A stretch of 5,572 bases of DNA, from positions 1 to 5,572 of the forward strand of contig JAIYEJ010000037.1 in assembly GCA_027487055.1 (NCBI GenBank). Direction: 5' to 3'. The stretch comes from Methylotenera sp. (lineage in GTDB: Bacteria > Pseudomonadota > Gammaproteobacteria > Burkholderiales > Methylophilaceae). The position numbers and the translations under genes are program-made. Below are positions 1 to 5,572 of this stretch, piece by piece (position 1 is the first letter of the stretch; each line of letters opens with the position of its first letter). The notes beneath the pieces are model-generated. The model saw nothing but the letters and a program-made list of their open reading frames with translations, was not told the DNA's origin and made no database searches.

Positions 1-1
1 A

Positions 2-1246
2 AGGCTAGACGTCCTTCGACACAAAAATAACTATGATGAAGTTACAGGCTTAATGAACCGAGATTACTTCATCAATGCTATTGAAGCCACCATCAGCCAA
101 GATGAATATAACGAAGGCGCCCTCGTCATTTGCAGACTTTCGAACCTTAAACAAATCGATGAAACATTAGGTTATCCCCAGGCCAATGCTATCCTAAAAC
201 TTATTGGTGCCACTTTAACCAATGCTTGTGAAAATGATAAAAGCCTATTTGCTGGGAGATTAAGTGGTACTGAATTCGCGATCTTCTGCAAAGAGACAAG
301 TGATGAGTTTAAACTTGCTACTGAATTGAAAAGGAGCGTTTCAGAAGCAGCTGAAATGAATAATCCCGAATTAATGGCACGCTTTTTAGTTGTCACTACA
401 AAGGCTAGAAAAATGGATGAAACTGCATCTTTGTTCAAGATGCTTGAATTCATATTAAATCTCTCAGGCTTAAGTGAAGAAAATTATTTACGCGTGTTAA
501 ACGCAAGTAGCATTACATCAACAGAAAGTAATTATTTATATGAATGGAAAACATCGCTAAATGAAGCACTTTCTAAAAAACGTATTAAGCTAGAACACTA
601 CCCAGTTATTACTTCTGAGGGTGTACTGATTCACAACGAAAGTCCGGTAAGACTTCAACTAGAAGAAAATGGTCAATGGCTTTGTGCTGGGGAGTTTATC
701 CACTGGGCAACTGAGTTAAATCTAATAAAAGCGATTGATGAATTAGTGCTTGAAGTAGCAATTAATTTATTGATCCAAGATCCCAAACCTATTTGTTTAA
801 ATGTATCTGGCACAGCGATGTGCGATAGAAAATATAGCCAAAAAGCCGCTAAACTGATCAAACAAAAATTAGATGACCCAAGTCTTTTGAGTTTTGAGGT
901 GTCCGAAACTGCTGCCTTTGATAACTTGGCTGAATTTAAATACTTCAGTAGCAAATTGATTGCAGCTGGGGCACAAGTTGGTATTGAGCATGTTGGCATG
1001 CGTATTTCTCGCTTAGGCGAACTACATGATATTGGTATGAGCTTTATTAAATTTGACGCCTCTATAGTACGCGGAATAGATACAAATGAAACAAATAAAA
1101 CTCTATTGCGTGGTTTGTGCATGGTGACACATTCTATAGGTCTGCAAGCAATTGCTGAAGGGGTGAATACCATGCATGAAATTGAATCACTTAAAGAAAT
1201 TGGTATTGATGGGGTGACAGGCCCTGGGGTAAAACTTAAAAACTAG
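2..1246 (+). CDS. lapD: LapD-like c-di-GMP receptor with degenerate GGDEF and EAL domains (5' partial)
   Basis: This is the C-terminal part of an inner-membrane c-di-GMP receptor of the LapD type. It is predicted to bind c-di-GMP in its EAL domain and relay this to the periplasm, where LapD proteins sequester the protease LapG. The ATG at 53 is not the real start. The frame is open from base 2, and the codons just before 53 encode Y-D-E-V-T-G-L, which with the following M-N-R-D-Y-F forms the usual opening of a GGDEF domain. The HAMP, membrane and periplasmic parts are therefore cut off by the window edge. The GGDEF motif is S-G-T-E-F (263-277), EAL reads E-S-P (638-646), and the DDFGTG loop reads I-E-H-V-G-M (983-1000), so neither cyclase nor phosphodiesterase activity is expected. 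I-A-E-G-V is kept near the end, and the C-terminus D-G-V-T-G-P-G-V resembles LapD proteins as I remember them. It converges on the luxR-type gene. A generic inactive GGDEF-EAL protein is the alternative, but the lapB/lapC neighbours favour LapD. Confidence 0.85.
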   Translation, partial: RLDVLRHKNNYDEVTGLMNRDYFINAIEATISQDEYNEGALVICRLSNLKQIDETLGYPQANAILKLIGATLTNACENDKSLFAGRLSGTEFAIFCKETSDEFKLATELKRSVSEAAEMNNPELMARFLVVTTKARKMDETASLFKMLEFILNLSGLSEENYLRVLNASSITSTESNYLYEWKTSLNEALSKKRIKLEHYPVITSEGVLIHNESPVRLQLEENGQWLCAGEFIHWATELNLIKAIDELVLEVAINLLIQDPKPICLNVSGTAMCDRKYSQKAAKLIKQKLDDPSLLSFEVSETAAFDNLAEFKYFSSKLIAAGAQVGIEHVGMRISRLGELHDIGMSFIKFDASIVRGIDTNETNKTLLRGLCMVTHSIGLQAIAEGVNTMHEIESLKEIGIDGVTGPGVKLKN

Positions 1247-1259
1247 TCTGGTATGCTTT

Positions 1260-1883
1260 TTATCTTCGGTAGTTGCTATTAAGCATTAAAGCGAGCTGAA
1301 GCCTATCTTTTACCTTTAGACATTCAAATGTTGCAGCCAAGTGTGCCTTAACTGTGCGCTCAGATATTTTAAGTATGCGGGCAATTTCTTTGTTGCTTAG
1401 GCCTTTTGCAGCTTCCATTGCTACATCCTTTTGGCGCTTGGTTAATTTTGCAAGCAAAGCTTCGACTTGTTTGGGTTGATTACCTACAAGCTTAGTAGAA
1501 GCCTCTATTAAACGCTTTAATAGCTCATTTCCCAACCATAAGCCACCATGGCTAATCACTGTTTTAATTTCTTTTAAGACTTCAGGGGCAGAGTAAGCAT
1601 GGCAATACCCCACAGCACCCAAACTTAAGGCATGCATCGCCTCTGCCTGAATGGGAGAGTTTGCCAAAACAACGATTTTTGAATTTCTATAATTTTTTTG
1701 AATTTGCGAAATTGTATTAGCAAGCCATTCTTGCCTATCAACATTCATATGTAGCCAAAATAAAATAGCTTCATCTTTTTGGGATTTAGTGATTTTAAGA
1801 TTGTTACTAATTTTAGCTTTAGGGAAAGCTTCTACCCAACTTATCAGTGCAGCACTCAGTGGCGATATAAAAACATCTTGCAT
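1260..1883 (-). CDS. LuxR/NarL-family regulator with degenerate receiver domain
   Basis: This is a 207-residue cytoplasmic DNA-binding regulator. Residues about 1-125 look like a receiver (REC) fold and 145-205 are a clear LuxR-type helix-turn-helix, with L-T-x-R-Q-K-D-V, G-L-S-N-K-E-I-A-R-I-L and S-E-R-T-V-K-A-H-L. The receiver lacks the phosphorylation residues: the N-terminal acidic pair is replaced by I-S-P, the phospho-acceptor Asp aligns with Trp43 (L-F-W-L-H-M-N), the Thr/Ser switch with Ala74, and the conserved Lys with Ala96 after G-A-V-G-Y. Control by an ordinary sensor kinase is therefore unlikely. W-L-G-N at 116-119 sits about where VpsT/CsgD-type regulators carry their W-[FLM]-[TS]-R or related motif. 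The ATG at 1883 is chosen because the receiver fold begins within the first few residues and the lapC stop lies only 12 bases upstream. No good Shine-Dalgarno precedes it (GAAAGA is about 15 bases away), so translation may be coupled to lapC. A role in controlling the adhesin or secretion genes is inferred from position only. Confidence 0.85.
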   Translation of the reverse strand: MQDVFISPLSAALISWVEAFPKAKISNNLKITKSQKDEAILFWLHMNVDRQEWLANTISQIQKNYRNSKIVVLANSPIQAEAMHALSLGAVGYCHAYSAPEVLKEIKTVISHGGLWLGNELLKRLIEASTKLVGNQPKQVEALLAKLTKRQKDVAMEAAKGLSNKEIARILKISERTVKAHLAATFECLKVKDRLQLALMLNSNYRR

Positions 1884-1895
1884 GTGATTGATTAA

Positions 1896-3308
1896 CTATC
1901 TTTCGCTAAATGCGTAAGACCTGGCTTTCAAAACAGGTTTTAGCAAATAAGACAGTATCGTTTTTTTGCCTGTCAGAATATCCACTTGGGCAACCATACC
2001 TGGAATAATGGGTAAATCTTTACCAAGGCTAGACTTTATTGTACGAACACGCACCAAATAATATGCGTTACCTTTGTCATCCACAGTAGAGTTTGCTGAA
2101 ATGCTTTCCACAACCGCATCTAAAGTGCCATAAATAGTGTAATCATAAGCTGTCAATTTTACGACTGCTGGCTGGTTTGGGCGCAAAAATGCAATATCTT
2201 TAATTTGTACTTTAGTTTCTAACACCAACGCGTCATCTGTCGGCACAAGCTCTAACACTTCTTTACCTGGCTGAATGACTCCGCCTACTGTATTAAAAAA
2301 TAAACGACTGACTTTGCCATTGACTGGCGATTTTAAAGTCGCTTGTTTTACTTTGTCAGTCAGTGCAACACTGGTTTCAGTCAAACTATTGAGTTTTGCA
2401 GTGGTGTCATTTAATTCAGTACGCACTTTGCTTTTAAAAGTTTGTTCAGACTCAGTGACCTTACGTCTAGCCTCGCTAATAGAAGATTGTATGCGACTAA
2501 TTTGAGCTTTTGATTGTTCAATCTCACCTCTAGCCCGAGTAGATTCGCGCTCTAGTTTTAAAATATCAATCTCGGACACTGCACCACTTGCTAATAAGGG
2601 TCTATTAGCAGATAGCTCTTTATTTGCTGACTCATACGTTTTTTCAGCAAACTCTTTTTTTGATTGTACTTCTATTAACTCTTTTTCTCGCTGAGCTAAC
2701 TGATCTCTTCCAATACTTAAAATTGAAGCAAGTTCATCTCGACTGGCATTATATAAAGCATATTCCTGCTCATAGACCAATGGACTTTCTGTTTTTACTT
2801 CTGTTGGTGGATTAAAATTACCGCCAACCGCCAATGCATTTAAACGAGCCTGTTTAGCCAGAAGCGCCAAGTATTGACCTTTGTTTTCTCGCAATGAAGA
2901 CACCGCCCTAGTTTCATCGATTTTGATTAAAGGTGTACCTACTTTAACAACTTCACCCTCTTTAACTAAAATCTCAGCAACAATACCACCATCTAATGAT
3001 TGAATGACTTGTAATTGACGTGAAGGAATTACTCTGCCCTCACCACGCGTTACCTCATCCACCTTGGCAAACCAAGCCCAAATAATAATTGCAATTAAGA
3101 TAGCCGCAATTACATAAAGTAGTTTTTTTGCTTTTAGAGGAGTTTGTTCTAATATCGCCAGATCCGCTTCTTCACTCCATGCCAAGTCATCTCGACTCTC
3201 TGTTGGCACTGCACGGTCTACCATATAATAGATAGGCTTCGTTATCCAAGTTTGGCCTTTAAGAAAGTTGTTAAAAGCCCCTATTTTTTTAAATAATCCC
3301 TCGCTCAT
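1896..3308 (-). CDS. lapC: LapC-like HlyD-family membrane fusion protein of a type I secretion system
   Basis: This is the periplasmic adaptor that joins the inner-membrane ABC transporter to an outer-membrane TolC/LapE-type channel for export of a large adhesin. At 470 residues it has the usual length of the family. In order it shows a cytoplasmic N-terminus of about 60 residues, one membrane helix at about 63-81, and a first lipoyl-like half-motif at about 100-131 (Q-S-L-D-G-G-I-V, E-G-E-V-V, I-K-I-D-E-T). Next come a long charged helical hairpin at about 180-320, the second lipoyl half at about 322-355 (L-K-S-P-V-N-G-K-V), and a beta-barrel region ending in the HlyD-type C-terminal signature I-P-G-M-V-A-Q-V-D-I-L-T-G-K-K-T (435-450). 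The start at 3308 is supported by GGAAAA five bases upstream. It lies 18 bases after lapB and 12 bases before the luxR-type gene, so it is the middle gene of the likely operon. The family is secure; the LapC subtype rests on the paired transporter and the LapD neighbour. Confidence 0.92.
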   Translation of the reverse strand: MSEGLFKKIGAFNNFLKGQTWITKPIYYMVDRAVPTESRDDLAWSEEADLAILEQTPLKAKKLLYVIAAILIAIIIWAWFAKVDEVTRGEGRVIPSRQLQVIQSLDGGIVAEILVKEGEVVKVGTPLIKIDETRAVSSLRENKGQYLALLAKQARLNALAVGGNFNPPTEVKTESPLVYEQEYALYNASRDELASILSIGRDQLAQREKELIEVQSKKEFAEKTYESANKELSANRPLLASGAVSEIDILKLERESTRARGEIEQSKAQISRIQSSISEARRKVTESEQTFKSKVRTELNDTTAKLNSLTETSVALTDKVKQATLKSPVNGKVSRLFFNTVGGVIQPGKEVLELVPTDDALVLETKVQIKDIAFLRPNQPAVVKLTAYDYTIYGTLDAVVESISANSTVDDKGNAYYLVRVRTIKSSLGKDLPIIPGMVAQVDILTGKKTILSYLLKPVLKARSYAFSER

Positions 3309-3313
3309 ATTAT

Positions 3314-3319
3314 TTTTCC
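3314..3319 (-). promoter_or_regulatory. Ribosome binding site of lapC
   Basis: On the minus strand GGAAAA lies five bases before the ATG at 3308, inside the 18-base gap after lapB. It is the best Shine-Dalgarno-like sequence among the three minus-strand genes and supports the chosen lapC start. Confidence 0.55.
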
Positions 3320-3326
3320 AAACGCA

Positions 3327-5486
3327 TCACAGCGCCTTTGCTATCTTGCCGCTACGTAATGCTTCAATAACTTGATCCTTAGCACCATCAGCCACTACTC
3401 TGCCAGAATCAATCACAATGATGCGACCAACCAAGTCAAATAATCCAGAACGGTGTGATATCAGCACCACCGTTTTACCTTGTGTGGCTTCAGATAAGCG
3501 TTTCTTTACCGCGTCCTCGCCACTGTGATCCATCGCACTAGTAGGTTCATCCAGCAAAATAATGTTGGGTTTATTTATTAATGCACGCGCAATACCAACA
3601 CCTTGTTTTTGCCCGCCAGACAAGGTTTCACCGCGCTCGCCAACAAGTAAATCAAAACCTTTAGGGTGACTATTGATGTACTCATCAATACCACCGGCAT
3701 GTGCAGCTGCTAGCACAGTTGCATCATCCACGTGTGGTGAGGCTATTGTTAAATTATCGCGCATAGTCCCATAAAACAATTGCGTATCTTGCTGCACATA
3801 CCCTACACAGCGGCGCAATTCGGCTGTATCAATCTGACGAATATCAATTCCATCGATCAAAATTGAGCCTTCTGTTGGCTGATAGAGACCCAACATCAAT
3901 TTATGTATCGTCGTCTTGCCAGAGCCCATCCTACCCAACAAGGCTACATGCTCGCCTGCTTTAATTTTGAATGACACTTTATTAAGCGCCTTTTCTTCTG
4001 CCCCAGGATAACTAAAGCTCACTTCTCTAAATTCTATGTCACCTCTAAAGGTTGGACGAGATAAAAAATTTGAATCAGCTGGTCTTTCAACTCGCTTTTC
4101 CATAATCTCATTAAGAGACTCAAGTGATGTTGAAGCAGTATGATATTGAGTGAGCAATCCCGCAAGCTGGCCAATTGGGGCAAGCGCCCGTCCAGCCAAC
4201 ATAGTAGAAGCAATTAAAGCACCCATAGTCAAATCACCATTGGTGACAAGATATACACCTAGAACAACTAACACCACATTAGTAATTTGTTGAAGTGCAT
4301 TCGAGCCATTATTAATGGATTGTGAAAGGAGTTTTAATTTACTACCTACTTCACTTAAATAAATAGCACTATGTTCCCATTTTCGTTGCATGGTGCCCTC
4401 TATGCCAAGAGCTTTTACAGTTTCTAAACTCACTAAGCTTTCAATGAGCGTCGCATTTCGCAAGGCACTCGCACGGTACATAGTTTCTGAAAGTTCATGC
4501 ATTTTGGTTTGAACACTAAATGCATAAAGCAACATAATAATTCCACCGACAATGACTGGAACAATCATAGGTAAAGAAATCCAAGCCATGACACCTATGA
4601 AAATTAAGCCAAAGGGTAAGTCAATTAATGTAGTCACTGTGGCAGATGTAATGAAATCACGAACACTTTCAAAAGAGCGTAAATTATTTGCAAGCGATCC
4701 AACAGAATTAGAACGGTGCTCTAAACGCGTACCTAGCACTTGTTCCATAATACGCGCACTGAGTTTGATATCCACACGAGTGCTAGCCCAATCTAAAAAA
4801 TAACCCCGCATGGTACGTAATATCAAATCGCCAATCACAATGATTGCAATACCAATTGCCATCACCCATAAGGTTTCTATAGAACGATTTGGGACGACCC
4901 TATCGTATACGTTCATCGTAAATATCGGCATGGCAAGTGCGAATATATTTACCAAAAAGGCCGCAATCAGCACATCACGATAAATACGTTTATTTTCAGC
5001 AAGTGTGCCCCAAAACCAATGCTTCAATCTGACTTTACCTACTGCTGGGGTCCTTTTATCGAATACATACTTTGGTTTAGTGACTATCATGTAGCCGGCA
5101 TATTGCTTCATTAAATCAGCCAAAGGGACAGCAACTTCAGCATCACCTAATTCAGGATAAATCACACTCGCAACATTCGTTTGTGCATCAAGCCCAGTAA
5201 GCATGCAAGCTTCATCGTTGTTTAACAACAAAGTTACAGGGAAAAACTCTGCTCGGATTTTATTAAGCGGTTTCTTAAGTATAGTAACTGCAAGGTTTGC
5301 ACGCTCTGCAGCACGCTTAAAAAGTGTTGGGGTAATTTTTCCATTACGCAATGGCAAGCCAGCGGAGAGTGCATCTCTTGTAGTTGCTATTTGATGAGCA
5401 CGACAAGCAAGTAATAAGCAACCTAATAGTGAATCATCCACATTAGTTTGATTCTCTATGAGCGGTAACAAATCTTTATTTTCCAT
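3327..5486 (-). CDS. lapB: LapB-like type I secretion ABC transporter (permease-ATPase fusion)
   Basis: This is the inner-membrane ATPase that powers one-step export of a C-terminally signalled substrate, here probably a giant adhesin. Its 719 residues are typical of the family. Residues about 15-137 form a C39-peptidase-like domain without the catalytic Cys: the usual D-C-G-A-A-C region reads S-L-L-G-C-L, with Leu21 in its place. It should therefore bind the substrate rather than cleave a leader. About 165-440 is the ABC exporter membrane domain, with hydrophobic segments near 170-192, 204-224, 283-303, 305-325 and 400-436. The nucleotide-binding domain follows from about 484: Walker A G-R-M-G-S-G-K-T-T (518-526, bases 3909-3935), Q-loop Q-Q-D (565-567), signature L-S-G-G-Q (622-626), Walker B I-I-L-L-D-E-P (642-648) and H-loop His678. 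All ATPase motifs are intact. The ATG at 5486 gives the normal family N-terminus, though its ribosome binding site is weak. It is probably the first visible gene of the lapB-lapC-luxR operon. Confidence 0.93.
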   Translation of the reverse strand: MENKDLLPLIENQTNVDDSLLGCLLLACRAHQIATTRDALSAGLPLRNGKITPTLFKRAAERANLAVTILKKPLNKIRAEFFPVTLLLNNDEACMLTGLDAQTNVASVIYPELGDAEVAVPLADLMKQYAGYMIVTKPKYVFDKRTPAVGKVRLKHWFWGTLAENKRIYRDVLIAAFLVNIFALAMPIFTMNVYDRVVPNRSIETLWVMAIGIAIIVIGDLILRTMRGYFLDWASTRVDIKLSARIMEQVLGTRLEHRSNSVGSLANNLRSFESVRDFITSATVTTLIDLPFGLIFIGVMAWISLPMIVPVIVGGIIMLLYAFSVQTKMHELSETMYRASALRNATLIESLVSLETVKALGIEGTMQRKWEHSAIYLSEVGSKLKLLSQSINNGSNALQQITNVVLVVLGVYLVTNGDLTMGALIASTMLAGRALAPIGQLAGLLTQYHTASTSLESLNEIMEKRVERPADSNFLSRPTFRGDIEFREVSFSYPGAEEKALNKVSFKIKAGEHVALLGRMGSGKTTIHKLMLGLYQPTEGSILIDGIDIRQIDTAELRRCVGYVQQDTQLFYGTMRDNLTIASPHVDDATVLAAAHAGGIDEYINSHPKGFDLLVGERGETLSGGQKQGVGIARALINKPNIILLDEPTSAMDHSGEDAVKKRLSEATQGKTVVLISHRSGLFDLVGRIIVIDSGRVVADGAKDQVIEALRSGKIAKAL

Positions 5487-5572
5487 AACTATTTATGTTG
5501 GCTTACTTTTGATATCGGCTTATTTTAGTTAAGCACTTTGGTTCAATTTTTTAAAATTGTCATTTAATGTAA
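5487..5572 (-). promoter_or_regulatory. lapB leader / upstream region (no defined promoter)
   Basis: This 86-base AT-rich stretch precedes lapB and runs to the window edge. On the minus strand it contains TTGAAC and, 13 bases later, TAAAAT. Each resembles a sigma-70 element, but the spacing is too short for a convincing promoter, and no other good pair was found. Only a weak AAGTAAG-like ribosome binding site precedes the ATG. The region may hold a regulatory site or be the gap after another upstream gene; the window does not extend far enough to decide. Confidence 0.3.
5544..5559. repeat. AT-rich palindrome upstream of lapB
   Basis: A perfect inverted repeat, CAATTTT-TT-AAAATTG, has 7-base arms and a 2-base centre. 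It lies about 58 bases before the lapB start. It could be an operator for a dimeric regulator such as the LuxR-type protein in this operon, or simply a chance event in AT-rich DNA. It has no GC stem, so it is not a typical intrinsic terminator. Confidence 0.35.

Noticed and set aside
172..453. Open frame of 93 codons on the minus strand within the GGDEF region
   Set aside because: It is antisense to a conserved domain and has no family resemblance.
673..1173. Open frame of 166 codons on the minus strand, antisense to lapD
   Set aside because: It lies wholly inside the well-supported EAL domain, shows no recognisable domain, and is Ser/Pro/Ile-rich as expected for a shadow frame.
53..1246. 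The ATG at 53 as the true start of the GGDEF-EAL gene
   Set aside because: The frame is open to base 2, and the preceding codons encode the start of the conserved GGDEF-domain opening (D-E-V-T-G-L before M-N-R), so the ATG is internal.
1241..1265. Possible bidirectional terminator between the lapD and luxR-type stops (AAAAA ... TTTTT)
   Set aside because: Only the A/T ends pair; the intervening bases do not form a stem, so there is no credible hairpin.
2275..2815. Plus-strand open frames of 76 and 63 codons opposite lapC
   Set aside because: They sit opposite the helical hairpin and C-terminal part of lapC; their composition is that of antisense shadows.
4552..5394. Plus-strand open frames of 83 and 63 codons opposite lapB
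   Set aside because: They are opposite the conserved transporter domains and have no recognisable features.
5519..5543. Sigma-70 promoter from TTGAAC and TAAAAT upstream of lapB
   Set aside because: The spacing of 13 bases is too short, and no alternative -10 at 16-18 bases was acceptable, so it is not called as a promoter.

Overview
The window holds most of a Lap-type large-adhesin export and control locus: a LapB-like type I secretion ABC transporter, its LapC-like membrane fusion protein, a LuxR/NarL-type regulator with a degenerate receiver domain, and the C-terminal part of a LapD-like cyclic-di-GMP receptor. It is densely coding: the only gaps are 13, 12 and 18 bases between genes and about 86 bases at the right edge. 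No RNA gene, insertion sequence, CRISPR array or transposon-like repeat was seen.

The base composition is AT-rich (roughly 40% GC by eye) and the protein families are those of Gram-negative bacteria, since LapB/LapC need an outer-membrane partner. A low-GC proteobacterium is likely. A methylotrophic betaproteobacterium of the Methylophilaceae would fit, but that is a guess from general resemblance, not a demonstrated match.

Layout: (1) 2-1246, plus strand: the GGDEF-EAL part of a LapD-like protein, open to the left edge, so its membrane and periplasmic N-terminus lies outside the window. (2) 1260-1883, minus strand: the LuxR-type regulator, convergent with lapD across 13 bases. (3) 1896-3308, minus strand: lapC. 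(4) 3327-5486, minus strand: lapB. (5) 5487-5572: non-coding leader of lapB, containing a small AT-rich palindrome. The three minus-strand genes are tightly packed in the order lapB-lapC-luxR and are probably one operon transcribed leftwards from at or beyond the right edge.

How they should work together: LapB and LapC, with a TolC/LapE-type outer-membrane protein not in this window, would export a giant repeat-rich adhesin. LapD, which keeps the GGDEF and EAL folds but has lost the catalytic motifs, would sense cytoplasmic c-di-GMP and hold a periplasmic LapG-type cysteine protease, so that the adhesin stays on the surface when c-di-GMP is high. Neither lapG nor the adhesin gene is visible; both may lie just outside. 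The least usual component is the operon-terminal LuxR-type protein: its receiver domain lacks the phosphorylation residues, and it carries a W-L-G-N tetrapeptide where VpsT-type regulators appear to have their c-di-GMP-binding W-[FLM]-[TS]-R motif.
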